A DNA stretch of 64,000 nt from Paraphotobacterium marinum. Its GTDB lineage: Bacteria; Pseudomonadota; Gammaproteobacteria; Enterobacterales; Vibrionaceae. The position numbers and the translations under genes were made by a program. Positions 27,701 to 34,933 of this stretch are shown here, piece after piece (the first letter of the stretch is position 1; every line of letters starts with the position of its first letter). The stretch spans positions 186,001 through 250,000 of the forward strand of contig NZ_CP022356.1 in NCBI RefSeq assembly GCF_002216855.1, read 5' to 3'. The notes beneath the pieces were generated by a model. That model worked only from the letters and a program-made list of their open reading frames with translations. It was not told the origin of the DNA and did not search any database.

Positions 27701-28908
27701 ATATTGGAGCATGGCGACCACAACATTTGGACGGACAAGTAACGTATGGGTGGTACTTTGTAAATAAGCGCAATTATTCTGATACTGATGTTGATAAAAT
27801 TAGTTTTTTGAAGTTACCTAGAGAAGGCAAAAATTCATTTCACCAGGATATTAGATATGCACAATCCAAAAGAATTTCACTTGAAATGTCAGAGGATATT
27901 AATAGGTCGACATCGCCCACCTCAATACAAAAACAATTAATGGATTTACCATTATTTTATGTCGTGGATTCTGAAACTGAAAATTATTTATCTTCAGTCA
28001 CTTTGAATTCTACGCGAATTACACCGTTTGCAACTAATTATAAGAAGGATGATGGGCTTCGTGATGCTAATTTTTATGATCAGAATAAAAACTTAAAATA
28101 TCCAACACTAGATAATAATATGTACGATTTACGTAATACTGGTGTATATTATGGTTATTACATCCCAGCAATAGTAGCTGAGGATGATGATTCCGACAAT
28201 TTTCTTAAAGATATTTTCAAGAGACCAAGTAATATTAATCTCGTAATATTCAACAGACCATATTCTGTAAGGTTTGATATTAGCCTTAGAAACCGGAAAA
28301 TGACTACGCCTGATGATTGGAAGCAAGACGAGGATATGTTGTATGTGAAGACCCCAGCGGATGGTGAGGGCCAGCGTATCTGGGACAACGACAAGAATAG
28401 GGAAATAGGTATAAATACGGTTATTGATAATCCTTTTGAATCGGCGCCAGAATGTACAAGGTATTACTGGGGTCAAGGGAACCGAGACAGAAATTATAAC
28501 AGTCAATGTTATAAAGTATTGATGACGTATCACTTAACAACAAAAGATACATATGACTCAAGAACTCCTTTTAACGGAAGTATACACTTTGGATTTTGGC
28601 CTAGTATATATCTGTCGCAGACTTATTATGAAGATGTGCAACAGGTAAAATTTATGGCCACACCGCCAATGGCTTACGAATTTGATGCAAGCAAATTAGC
28701 CACAGATAACTACGCTTGTACGACAACCTTTACAGCTCCATTTTGTGTTGATAGTAATTGGAATCCGCTAAAAAAAGAGTTTGGTACGACGCAAAGGTTG
28801 ACCTACCTTGAGCCAAACCCTATAACTGGTAGGCCTTTTGGAGCACAACAACTTTATGATATTACCTCTACAATTTCTATTGTAGATGAAGGTAAGAAAA
28901 ATTATTAG
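18730..28908 (+). CDS. Giant repeat lipoprotein (3392 aa), putative surface adhesin
   Basis: The product starts with a lipoprotein signal peptide whose lipobox is LTAC (Cys at residue 19), followed by a Gly/Ser/Asp/Pro linker. Residues ~30-920 are non-repetitive and beta-rich; the part around 480-830 looks like a propeller-type repeat domain (segments such as LILDQYDSLYFVTK and GISNPTKNGSILFI). Residues ~920-2734 hold eighteen Ig-like beta-sandwich units of about 100 residues. Two are divergent and sixteen nearly identical, each with VQFQVTSNVPV, NIDF.PENGLTFV and YTGSF.VKAH.QTS.AVQVTRLD. Residues 2735-3392 are a unique, Trp/Tyr/Asp-rich C-terminal domain with paired Cys. It was probably exported and lipidated, acting as a long stalk that displays a domain. 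Transport and ligand are unknown, and no secretion partner is adjacent. The start lacks a strong ribosome site. Confidence 0.85.
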   Translation: MFKLKTIIILLYISLLTACGGSDGGSDNTPPKPSPQKVHFTIKSKIDTPPNIRVGKSVHYSLDVKKNVENNFLNLEKYSNKSVNNSSIAITNIKLFDSNNPTNIYNLKNYISPENGDEDNECVQLDGQDLKFTQIADGCSLDLNIPSTDRHSQSIKSIEISFSNNTTLIYKLNSFNSRYHFHSSLGFIKINGINPRFNNIDILSTSQDVKNVLLKNLSKVSLYNLSIDQIDTFNNKQILPHFSYKIPKITSNQELKLHLKEGDYKVDADNLNEPIFIHVLPKQTLRQKNNQHIYSGLKRNIKLAQTSYPEIVIDSTKLDKNGSQLTLTIKNIGAGPWNQPKGKINFKEFKSAGWGLDSDSCMDLQTLAPEQKCSITFNHDASKKLESQLIHLPVNYNNEKEPGFMLSAYVGYIKNLVTSVTKVNDNQFKITVAKNTKPNNGDFQCLPEGNNTFNCTNKSKDTLTPTISVNDEKLQFYAHVNKYFSIGHNIYQLSSGKQFLTSKLIYHADSDIVKRTLILDQYDSLYFVTKSSPNIVQYVNPQKNITYSIKAKNGGYYKEALFDNQNKILIFRTQDGVIELYKVKKDQVNLDSIGEIKVPVGYKFVGMSLNNDTLLMTYHYLDDYAHSYYEKLFLNDPNTFYKSVEPKSINAYVVSPLIINLKTQIIGITYNQGQNANIIQFNEDKKTIDTVKIPKAEVSDTSFLHGISNPTKNGSILFINNTLTPELKKFTIMKFDTNNNQFNNLSSDSSYPYLMNIDILKKLIYFVSIPEDSKTQFSKPKIFLNRAEFTNNSELVNDFSVYTFQNYPSNLTFHKTLDFMFQGTWCNVILPDLITAKVKDSIKIIPKVICPHSNYTTKDFTFKWLDAGTGAHTEANLDYIVPSYDPADNPHQLILQVTPINRANIKPLQMTFSTFIKVEAPENKTTLFVSPTTTTISSDSEPKDSVVFTVRSNVPIDKDNLIFTPLDSNFKDFGITAISDKDQFDNIYVTVHIPNDKKASYQGNFSLRGIPNSKTTVTVNRISENTKLSVGYPEKSITKDINQVTFHLSSNIPISSDNLDFKSADGLEVVTYKNEGQNNVFATVKAPNGIKTYTGSFSVKAHSQTSQAVKVTRLDASSSLEVIHPNRTIGKEEGDGTGVTEVQFQVTSNVPVSANIDFQPENGLTFVRWTNSSSDSTKGTYTATAIVSVPPGTTAPNQPYTGSFSVKAHSQTSQAVQVTRLDETSSLKVINPSRTIGQAEGDGTQVQFQVTSNVPVPANIDFKPENGLTFVSWIKASSDKGTYTATAIVSVPATATDKPYTGSFSVKAHPQTSRAVQVTRLDVPATLEVSQPNRTIGQAEGDGTQVQFQVTSNVPVPANIDFKPENGLTFVRWIKASSDKGTYTATAIVSVPATATDKPYTGSFIVKAHPQTSRAVQVTRLDVPVTLEVSQPNRTIGQAEGDGTQVQFQVTSNVPVPANIDFKPENGLTFVSWIKASSDKGTYTATAIVSVPATATDKPYTGSFIVKAHPQTSRAVQVTRLDVPATLEVSQPNRTIGQAEGDGTQVQFQVTSNVPVSANIDFQPENGLTFVRWIKASSDKGTYTATAIVSVPATATDKPYTGSFIVKAHPQTSRAVQVTRLDVPATLEVSQPNRTIGQAEGDGTQVQFQVTSNVPVSANIDFQPENGLTFVRWIKASSDKGTYTATAIVSVPATATDKPYTGSFIVKAHPQTSRAVQVTRLDVPATLEVSQPNRTIGQAEGDGTQVQFQVTSNVPVPANIDFKPENGLTFVRWIKASSDKGTYTATAIVSVPATATDKPYTGSFIVKAHPQTSRAVQVTRLDASSSLEVIHPNRTIGKEEGDGTGVTEVQFQVTSNVPVSANIDFQPENGLTFVRWTNSSSDSTKGTYTATAIVSVPPGTTAPNQPYTGSFSVKAHSQTSQAVQVTRLDETSSLKVINPSRTIGQAEGDGTQVQFQVTSNVPVPANIDFKPENGLTFVSWIKASSDKGTYTATAIVSVPATATDKPYTGSFSVKAHPQTSRAVQVTRLDVPATLEVSQPNRTIGQAEGDGTQVQFQVTSNVPVPANIDFKPENGLTFVRWIKASSDKGTYTATAIVSVPATATDKPYTGSFIVKAHPQTSRAVQVTRLDVPVTLEVSQPNRTIGQAEGDGTQVQFQVTSNVPVPANIDFKPENGLTFVSWIKASSDKGTYTATAIVSVPATATDKPYTGSFIVKAHPQTSRAVQVTRLDVPATLEVSQPNRTIGQAEGDGTQVQFQVTSNVPVSANIDFQPENGLTFVRWIKASSDKGTYTATAIVSVPATATDKPYTGSFIVKAHPQTSRAVQVTRLDVPATLEVSQPNRTIGQAEGDGTQVQFQVTSNVPVSANIDFQPENGLTFVRWIKASSDKGTYTATAIVSVPATATDKPYTGSFIVKAHPQTSRAVQVTRLDVPATLEVSQPNRTIGQAEGDGTQVQFQVTSNVPVPANIDFKPENGLTFVRWIKASSDKGTYTATAIVSVPATATDKPYTGSFIVKAHPQTSRAVQVTRLDVPATLEVSQPNRTIGQAEGDGTQVQFQVTSNVPVPANIDFKPENGLTFVRWIKASSDKGTYTATAIVSVPATATDKPYTGSFIVKAHPQTSRAVQVTRLDVPATLEVSQPNRTIGQAEGDGTQVQFQVTSNVPVSANIDFQPENGLTFVRWTNSSSDSTKGTYTATAIVSVPPGTTAPNQPYTGSFSVKAHSQTSQAVQVTRLDDINLSVDKEYDSWRNIQGLVKASESPTNILKSTYKSQDLFTVVSTQAIKNWVWTFVPDKDTTEWARKFSDNIKVFNDDTSTNFTIRYVENTSITPPRAGAFIEGHLVAKQGDAVQYTSNLKLNISFEGGAITIWTPKELGWPIIVEPNDAHFANGLFIDRYNQTTINETKDPLHLIPPTSDNLKDKNIFHLRPFKDKTGEFNYLMRVTGDKCLYTERNNIYDWDCSKHPDPNAGYDPNVDFLAFQIFREPSPDSPFTNIGAWRPQHLDGQVTYGWYFVNKRNYSDTDVDKISFLKLPREGKNSFHQDIRYAQSKRISLEMSEDINRSTSPTSIQKQLMDLPLFYVVDSETENYLSSVTLNSTRITPFATNYKKDDGLRDANFYDQNKNLKYPTLDNNMYDLRNTGVYYGYYIPAIVAEDDDSDNFLKDIFKRPSNINLVIFNRPYSVRFDISLRNRKMTTPDDWKQDEDMLYVKTPADGEGQRIWDNDKNREIGINTVIDNPFESAPECTRYYWGQGNRDRNYNSQCYKVLMTYHLTTKDTYDSRTPFNGSIHFGFWPSIYLSQTYYEDVQQVKFMATPPMAYEFDASKLATDNYACTTTFTAPFCVDSNWNPLKKEFGTTQRLTYLEPNPITGRPFGAQQLYDITSTISIVDEGKKNY
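22071..26312 (+). repeat. 2121-bp block of seven units present twice in tandem
   Basis: The block 22071-24191 (one 321-bp and six 300-bp units) recurs at 24192-26312 with the same order of unit variants. A silent A-to-T change at 23610 in the sixth unit reappears at 25731, exactly 2121 bases on. This shows that seven units were duplicated together, more recently than the individual units arose. Confidence 0.85.
22071..26932 (+). repeat. Sixteen near-identical tandem 300/321-bp repeats
   Basis: Inside the giant lipoprotein gene, units of 300 bp (type with WIKASSDKG and PATATDKPYTG) and 321 bp (type with WTNSSSDSTKG and PPGTTAPNQPYTG) follow each other in frame. Units differ by a handful of switches: PVPAN/PVSAN, DFKP/DFQP, VRW/VSW, SFSV/SFIV, and LDVP/LDET/LDAS at the junction. 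GC content counted on two sample lines is 43-47%, against about 30% around it. The last unit begins as one type and ends as the other, a sign of recombination. Copy number could be misassembled. Confidence 0.9.
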
Positions 28909-29466
28909 GTGATTACTGAAAGATTCTGTTGAGATATCAAATAAAAATACTGTTCATATTATCTATCTAATATAATTTAGATTTTATTAGATAGATGTTT
29001 TTTAATATTATTAATCATTATGAACTAATCATGGAAACTCAACCTATATTGAATTAATAAAAATATAATGAATTACAAAACCATAAAACAAGAATTAATA
29101 TAAGATAAAATTACATTTAATTTGGAATAAAACTTCATCATGAGTGGAATATTTTATTTTAAATAATTAATAACTATTTTTTCTTCACAAAGTTGCGTTT
29201 TAAATAATGCTAAGATTTTTTGGATTTTATTCAGTTTATTTAAAAAAAATTTGAAGATAGATATCATAATAATATAAATTCTTTCAGTTAAAATAGTTTT
29301 TTATGATAGCTAATTGACTTAAAGACAGAAGCTTCTGATAGAACTTATCAGAAACAAGTTTTGAATTGATTTAAACGACTGCTAATAAAAATTGAGTTAA
29401 TCGCAAAAAATATTTTAAATATATCTATTTTTATTATTTTTACTATATAAAACAAGGAATAAAATT
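28909..29466. other. Intergenic region after the giant gene
   Basis: Apart from the hairpin at 28961-29004 I see no gene. The sequence is AT-rich with stops in all frames. The promoter of the small gene at 29467 should lie at its right end; no convincing -35/-10 pair stood out. Confidence 0.5.
28961..29004 (+). terminator. Terminator of the giant lipoprotein gene
   Basis: ATCTATCTAAT (28961-28971) pairs perfectly with ATTAGATAGAT (28986-28996) around a 14-base loop and is followed by GTTTTTTAAT. Confidence 0.7.
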
Positions 29467-29784
29467 ATGACCGATCTCATGACACTGGAACATTTTGGTA
29501 TTTCAATACCATTTGAAGGGCAAGTCTTAAATAATAGAGCATCAGTTTTTATAGAAAACAACGATTTTGAATCACTTAGATCTTTTTTGTTTGCTTGTAA
29601 AAATACCTCAGATATTATGAAGAACAATCAATCTTATATAAAACTATCACACTTCATAAACGATATAGAGTCTTTTTTAATGATAATTGAAAGCAAGGTA
29701 TTGTTAGAAAATAAAATTAAATACTATGAGTATTATAAAGAGTCTGAAAGGGAATACTCAGTCCTTAATTCAGTAGTTTTATAG
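29467..29784 (+). CDS. Small hypothetical protein (105 aa)
   Basis: I recognise no family. The product is soluble and mostly helical, with a leading segment MTLEHFGISIPFEGQ and a C-terminal helix rich in Glu, Tyr and Lys (KIKYYEYYKESEREY). AAGGA lies upstream of the ATG. It stands alone between two long intergenic regions. The ribosome site and length argue for a real gene; function cannot be inferred. Confidence 0.55.
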   Translation: MTDLMTLEHFGISIPFEGQVLNNRASVFIENNDFESLRSFLFACKNTSDIMKNNQSYIKLSHFINDIESFLMIIESKVLLENKIKYYEYYKESEREYSVLNSVVL

Positions 29785-29991
29785 TTTTACAAAATATCCC
29801 AACCAACTTTCACGCTAAGGTAATGATTAAATATGATACTAATTGAATAATGAGGTTAAAAAATATAAATGACTTATTAATTTAATGCAAGTTAATTATA
29901 TTTATTTGCTCATTACTTAAATAGTTATAAAAGTAAACCATTACCTTTAGCCATATTTTTTTATTTTAGATTATCGAAAATTAAGGATAGT

Positions 29992-30903
29992 ATGTATATG
30001 GTCAAAAAAATTCATTTGTTTATAGGTGCATTAATTACAGTAATGTGGGGTGCAAATTTTTCAATAATAGAGATGGGGTTAAGAGATTTAAATTCCTTTT
30101 CACTTACCTTACTAAGATTTTTGTTTACAGCTATCCCTTTAATTTTTTTTATACCTAGACCTAAAGAGGTATCTATATTTTGGATTGCTTTGTATGGTGT
30201 GATTTTTGGTACTGGGTTATGGTGGCTTGTTAATTTTGCAATGTATAAGGGACTATCTCCTGGTTTATCGTCATTAATTCTTCAGTTCAGTGCGTTTTTC
30301 ACGATTATTATGAGTAATTTTTTTTTTAAAGAAAGAATTTCATTACAAAATTGGATTGGGATGGGTGTATCCTTTGTAGGTTTGATGATGATTATTCACT
30401 TTTCTAATCTAAGCTCTACAAAAATAGGTATTGAATTAACCATTTTAGCTGCTGTTTCATGGGCTGTTTGTAATTTGATTATCAAAAAAACACAACCCCA
30501 AAATGTAATAGGTTTTATAGTCTGGTCTAGCCTTTTTGCTGTTCCTGCGTTGTTAACGGTGTCTATTATTGTAAATGGTGGTGAAGAATTATATCAGATA
30601 CCCAAGAATTTAACTTTTAATGCTTGTATATCAGTACTTTTCCAATCATTCATCACAACAATTTTGGGTTATTCAATATGGAATAAACTTATGAAAACTT
30701 ATCCTGCATCAGATGTGGCTCCTCTCTCATTATTAGTGCCAATTTCAGGAATACTAACATCATATGTTTTCTTTGACGAAACTTTAAGTAATTGTCAATT
30801 TATATCCATGGGTATTGTAATAATTGGCCTATTTATTTTTATGCTCTCAGGTAAAACTTTTGTAGGATTATTTTTTTCAAAAATAAAACCCTGTAACAAA
30901 TAA
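29992..30903 (+). CDS. eamA: EamA-type drug/metabolite transporter
   Basis: The 303-residue inner-membrane protein has ten hydrophobic segments forming two EamA repeats (about residues 5-135 and 150-290). Many stretches resemble E. coli EamA, the O-acetylserine/cysteine exporter: VMWGANFSIIEMGL, GLSSLILQFSAFFTII, AAVSWAVCNLIIKK, and the C-terminal SDVAPLSLLVPISGI. That suggests export of a cysteine-pathway metabolite, but DMT substrates are hard to predict. An AAGGA site precedes the ATG at 29992; Met3 is a possible alternative start. It is monocistronic as far as the window shows. Confidence 0.8.
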   Translation: MYMVKKIHLFIGALITVMWGANFSIIEMGLRDLNSFSLTLLRFLFTAIPLIFFIPRPKEVSIFWIALYGVIFGTGLWWLVNFAMYKGLSPGLSSLILQFSAFFTIIMSNFFFKERISLQNWIGMGVSFVGLMMIIHFSNLSSTKIGIELTILAAVSWAVCNLIIKKTQPQNVIGFIVWSSLFAVPALLTVSIIVNGGEELYQIPKNLTFNACISVLFQSFITTILGYSIWNKLMKTYPASDVAPLSLLVPISGILTSYVFFDETLSNCQFISMGIVIIGLFIFMLSGKTFVGLFFSKIKPCNK

Positions 30904-31157
30904 AAATCATCAACGTATTTATACAATCTATGGACTACAACGCGTTTTTATATATTTGAATTCAACAGAAGTGCGAATGAATAATTATTATATCGAATCG
31001 CATGCAAATATAAACATCATAAATATTAACAAACTATTCAATTCGACCCTTAACAAATATTAGAATGAATATATATGAAATATGACTATCATTATTAATT
31101 CTCAACTATTAACATTATGGAGGTTATTATCGAATAACAAAATGAGAAAAATCATAA

Positions 31158-32528
31158 ATGACAAAGATTGAAGCTTCAAAAAAATTATTATCTATGGCAT
31201 TACCTATAAGTGGTACCAGAGTAGTACAGACTATGTCTTTATTTACAGTCACTTTCTATATGTCTCGATTTGGTCATGATGCATTAGCCGCAAGCTTTTT
31301 GATAGCAACAATTCGATTAACATTAGTTGGATTATTGATTACACCGCTTATGGCTGTTGGTCTTATTGCTAGTAGGTTTTACTCAAAAAAAAACATAAAC
31401 GAATTAAAAAGTTTAATACATCAAGGGTGGGCTGTTGGGATTTTTCTTGCATCTATTCTTATTTTATTATCTTCATATTTGAAAGAAATGCTTATCTATT
31501 TTAATCAGCCCTTAGCAACCATACCTTTGGTAATGACTTATTTTAAATATTTTATTTACGCCTTACCACTTTTCGCCCTAAGTTATGTAAACCAACATTA
31601 TTGTTTAGCTTTTAAAAAACAAAAAGAAGTATTTTGGGCTACTCTTGTAATTGCCATTTTTAGTCTAACTATTCATTACCTGTTAATGTTTGGTATTGGA
31701 GATAAACCAGGCCTAGGAATTGAGGGAGCTGGGATTGCTACTATCTATAGCGGATTGTTCGCATTTATTATGACATTGCTTATTATACCTAATTTTAAAA
31801 TTAAGCAATTAATCCGATTTCAACTTTCAAGTTTAAAATTTGTGAAATTGATTATTACAATTGGATTTCCTTTATTATTTAAATCTTTAAGCGATTTGCT
31901 TTTATTAATTTGTTCGGGTTTAATGATTGGTTTATTCGGTGAAAAGTATATGGCAGCCAGTCAGATTTCTAATGAATATTGGTTTTTACTTACATTTTCA
32001 TTATGGGGTTTTAGTGAGGGTGGAACATTTTTAATTGGACATGCTATCGGTGAAAAAAAGAATAAAAATATCATCCAATTGATTCACACTTCCTTAATTT
32101 TAAGTTTACTTTTAGCCATCATATTTGGCCTATTCGTGCTAATTTTTCACAACTCATTGATTCATTTGTTTTTACAAAATGAGGTTTCTAGAGATACGGT
32201 TTCAATTTATGATATCCAGTCTATGACAGAAATATCTTACACTTTAATTCTCATTGCTTTATTGAGAACAGTTGTTTTTGTTCCAAAGTTTATATTCTCT
32301 GGTGTGTTAGGTGTATTTTATGATACAAAGTTTTTAACGAAGTATAGCGTTATGTTTACTTGGTTATTAACCGCTCCATTATGTTTTTGGTTTGGTTTTA
32401 CCTTAGATTATCAGGCATCAGGGATCACTTTAGCTCCTATTTTCAGTGATGTAATTATAATGTTGATTTTAAGAAATCGAGCACGAATACACGTAAATAA
32501 TTTAAACAAGCAAGTAGTCGATACATAG
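31158..32528 (+). CDS. MATE family efflux transporter
   Basis: The 456-residue protein has twelve hydrophobic segments in two pseudo-symmetric halves, typical of MATE multidrug/Na+ or H+ antiporters (440-460 residues). Features include the N-terminal ALPISGTRVVQTMSLFTVTFYMSR, which is the MatE start pattern, and the second-half equivalent FPLLFKSLSDLLLLICSGLMIGLFGEKYMAASQISNE. It should export organic cations or other drugs across the inner membrane. No strong ribosome site was seen. A small gene follows 25 bases later and is probably co-transcribed. Confidence 0.85.
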   Translation: MTKIEASKKLLSMALPISGTRVVQTMSLFTVTFYMSRFGHDALAASFLIATIRLTLVGLLITPLMAVGLIASRFYSKKNINELKSLIHQGWAVGIFLASILILLSSYLKEMLIYFNQPLATIPLVMTYFKYFIYALPLFALSYVNQHYCLAFKKQKEVFWATLVIAIFSLTIHYLLMFGIGDKPGLGIEGAGIATIYSGLFAFIMTLLIIPNFKIKQLIRFQLSSLKFVKLIITIGFPLLFKSLSDLLLLICSGLMIGLFGEKYMAASQISNEYWFLLTFSLWGFSEGGTFLIGHAIGEKKNKNIIQLIHTSLILSLLLAIIFGLFVLIFHNSLIHLFLQNEVSRDTVSIYDIQSMTEISYTLILIALLRTVVFVPKFIFSGVLGVFYDTKFLTKYSVMFTWLLTAPLCFWFGFTLDYQASGITLAPIFSDVIIMLILRNRARIHVNNLNKQVVDT

Positions 32529-32553
32529 TGATAAATAATTTGGAGGCTGTATT

Positions 32554-32799
32554 ATGGACTATATAAATATTCCTGAATTTTGTTTAGAAACAAAATATGA
32601 ACATGGAGATATGGTATTGTATAAAAATAATGATAAAGTGGAGATCTATGTTTGTAATATTAGTCAAATTTATAGCGAAGTATTTTTCCCTATAATTTTG
32701 GGGATACCACACATAGAGATTGACTATATATCTCATGAAGTTCCATCCAAAAGCAAATTTTGGAAACTGCGTAGTACTGTTTATTCCTCTAATAAATAG
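32554..32799 (+). CDS. Small hypothetical protein downstream of the MATE gene
   Basis: The 81-residue product has an excellent GGAGG site ten bases before its ATG and starts 25 bases after the MATE stop codon, so it is probably translated from the same mRNA. It is soluble, with likely beta strands (DMVLYKNNDKVEIYVCNI). I recognise no family. It resembles the small beta proteins elsewhere in the window only in general character. Confidence 0.55.
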   Translation: MDYINIPEFCLETKYEHGDMVLYKNNDKVEIYVCNISQIYSEVFFPIILGIPHIEIDYISHEVPSKSKFWKLRSTVYSSNK

Positions 32800-32890
32800 T
32801 GACCCATACTATTTTTTTATTATTAATGCTTTATTTTAATTATTTTTTAGGTATTGTGATATTTTTTATTAATTATAATTAGGATTTGTT

Positions 32891-34357
32891 TTGATTATTA
32901 GTATAGTGTTCTGCACTTATATCTCAATTATTTTCTTTATTGGAATTGTTTCATACTTTTATACTCAAAATCTTAAGGACTATATGTTGGGCGGCCGATC
33001 TTTAAGTGGCCCAATTGCAGCACTGGGCGCCGGTGCTTCAGATATGAGTTCTTGGCTTTTACTTGCTCTTCCAGGTGCAGTCTTTGTTAATGGATTAAAT
33101 GAAATTTGGTTACCTATAGGTTTGGTTTTAGGTGCTTACTTAAACTGGAAAGTTGTAGCCAAACGCTTAAGAATTTATACCGAAATAGCTAAAGACTCAA
33201 TAACTATTCCTGCATTTCTTGATAATAGATTTGAAGATAGTACAGGCATGTTAAGGCTTTTAACGGCTGCCGTTATCTTAATTTTTTTTACATTTTATAC
33301 TGCATCAGGTTTTGTTGCGGGTGGTCTTTTGTTTAGTTCTACATTTAATGTGAATTACGAGTATGGAATGTATATCACGGCTATTGTCGTATTAGTTTAC
33401 ACATCTATAGGTGGTTTTTTAGCAATTTCATGGATTGATTTTTTTCAAGGTTGTCTCATGTTTGTTGCCTTATTAGTGGTACCAGCAGTTATTTTTAATA
33501 ATCTTGAAGGATACTCACACATTATTAATGGAATAGATACTAAGTCACCAGAATTACTCAATCCATTTTATAACATTAGCATAGCAAGTACATTATCTTT
33601 ACTTGCATGGGGTCTAGGATACTTTGGACAACCACATATTTTAGTACGCTTTATGGCAACAAAAAATGAAAAGGTTATTCCCCAAGCCAGAATAATTTGT
33701 ATGAGCTGGATGTCATTAGCATTAGTTGGGGCTGTTTTGACGGGTATTTTTTCTATAGTGTTTTTTCAGGGAACATTAATTAAAAGCCCGGAAACAATCT
33801 TTATCATTCTTTCAAAAACTCTATTTAACCCTTGGATAGGTGGCATCTTATTGGCTGCAGTTTTATCAGCGACTATGAGCACAGCGTCTGCTCAACTTTT
33901 AGCATCATCGAGTGCAGTTGTTGAAGATTTTTACCATAAATTTTTAAGAAAAAATGCTGGCTCAAAAGAACTCCTGATCACTAGTAGAATTATTGTAACC
34001 TTAATAACTATAGTTGCTGTTTTCATGGCACATGATCCAAAAAGTTCTATTCTTAATCTTGTGGGACATGCCTGGGCTGGCTTAGGAGCTTCTTTTGGTC
34101 CTATTATCATCATTTCGTTATTCTGGAGAAACGTGAATTGGTATGGAGCATTATCAGGTATTATAGTCGGGGCCCTTGTTGTGATTATATGGCCAATGAT
34201 GAAATCGTTTAGTCCGATTTTTGAAGTGTATGAACTTCTACCTGGTTTTGTGTTATCATTTTTAGCTATTGTCATTTTTTCAAAAGTCTTCAAAGATAAA
34301 AATTCTGAAAAATCACGAAGTTGTTTAATACCTTTGAAAAAAAGCTTTAACAAATAA
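32891..34357 (+). CDS. putP: Sodium/proline symporter family protein
   Basis: The 488-residue protein belongs to the solute:sodium symporter family. The N-terminal half carries DYMLGGRSLSGPIAALGAGASDMSSWLLLALPGAVF, where the conserved Asp and Ser-rich stretch is the Na+/proline site region of PutP, and further on GGFLAISWIDFFQG and the sodium motif ATMSTASAQLLASSS. It imports L-proline with Na+. The start is a TTG at 32891 with AGGA six bases upstream; no ATG precedes the first membrane helix. No putA proline dehydrogenase gene is nearby. Confidence 0.88.
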   Translation: MIISIVFCTYISIIFFIGIVSYFYTQNLKDYMLGGRSLSGPIAALGAGASDMSSWLLLALPGAVFVNGLNEIWLPIGLVLGAYLNWKVVAKRLRIYTEIAKDSITIPAFLDNRFEDSTGMLRLLTAAVILIFFTFYTASGFVAGGLLFSSTFNVNYEYGMYITAIVVLVYTSIGGFLAISWIDFFQGCLMFVALLVVPAVIFNNLEGYSHIINGIDTKSPELLNPFYNISIASTLSLLAWGLGYFGQPHILVRFMATKNEKVIPQARIICMSWMSLALVGAVLTGIFSIVFFQGTLIKSPETIFIILSKTLFNPWIGGILLAAVLSATMSTASAQLLASSSAVVEDFYHKFLRKNAGSKELLITSRIIVTLITIVAVFMAHDPKSSILNLVGHAWAGLGASFGPIIIISLFWRNVNWYGALSGIIVGALVVIIWPMMKSFSPIFEVYELLPGFVLSFLAIVIFSKVFKDKNSEKSRSCLIPLKKSFNK

Positions 34358-34415
34358 TAAATTTTAGATGTATTGCCTTCAAAGCAAACATTTAAATCAA
34401 AGAGGAAGTGAATTT

Positions 34416-34868
34416 ATGATTAATTGGAAACTTTACAAGTTTAACGATTTATCGAACCAGAGTTTATATCAATTATTAAAGTTGAGAGTTGATGTTTTTG
34501 TTGTAGAGCAAAACTGTCCTTATTCTGATTTAGATAATTATGATCTACAAGAAGATGTATATCATCTTCTTGGCTTTCAAGATGAAGATTTGGTTGCCTA
34601 CTCACGTCTTCTTGGGCCTGGCTTAAAATTTAATGGAGCTTGTTTTGGAAGAGTAGTTGTCAAAAAAGAAAAAAGAGGGACAGGAATTAGTGATGAACTT
34701 ATTTTAAATTCAATAAAATTCTGTCATTCACTTTGGCCTCAAACGAACATTGAAATTCAAGCTCAAGAATACTTATTGAACTTTTACCAAAAATTTAAAT
34801 TTGTCACGACCTCAAATGTTTATTTAGAAGATAATATCCCGCATGTAGATATGCAACTGAAAAGTTAG
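34416..34868 (+). CDS. elaA: ElaA-like GNAT acetyltransferase
   Basis: The 150-residue enzyme matches the ElaA group: the start MINWKLYKFNDLSNQSLYQLLKLRVDVFVVEQ, PYSDLDNYDLQEDVYHLLG, a CoA-binding stretch RVVVKKEKRGTGISDEL and the ending GFVTTSxxYLED-like FVTTSNVYLEDNIPHVDM. ElaA is a GNAT of unknown acceptor. AGAGGA about nine bases upstream supports the Met at 34416; an in-frame ATG at 34368 would add sixteen unlikely residues. It begins 58 bases after putP and may be co-transcribed with it. Confidence 0.85.
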   Translation: MINWKLYKFNDLSNQSLYQLLKLRVDVFVVEQNCPYSDLDNYDLQEDVYHLLGFQDEDLVAYSRLLGPGLKFNGACFGRVVVKKEKRGTGISDELILNSIKFCHSLWPQTNIEIQAQEYLLNFYQKFKFVTTSNVYLEDNIPHVDMQLKS

Positions 34869-34933
34869 TTGGGGTATTAAATCCTCCCAAATTAATTCAT
34901 GAAAAATTTATCAGAAAACTCAAAACATACTCA

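Noticed and set aside
27244-28533. Several antisense ORFs over the C-terminal part of the giant gene
   Set aside because: Their composition mirrors the sense gene, they overlap each other, and none has a ribosome site or domain.
29815-29950. Inverted repeat CTAAGGTAATG / CATTACCTTTAG near the EamA-type gene
   Set aside because: The arms are 115 bases apart, imperfect, and have no associated feature such as a target duplication or transposase.
31085-31106. Fur-like site upstream of the MATE gene
   Set aside because: Only about 14 of 19 positions match and the arms are imperfect; this is likely in AT-rich sequence by chance.
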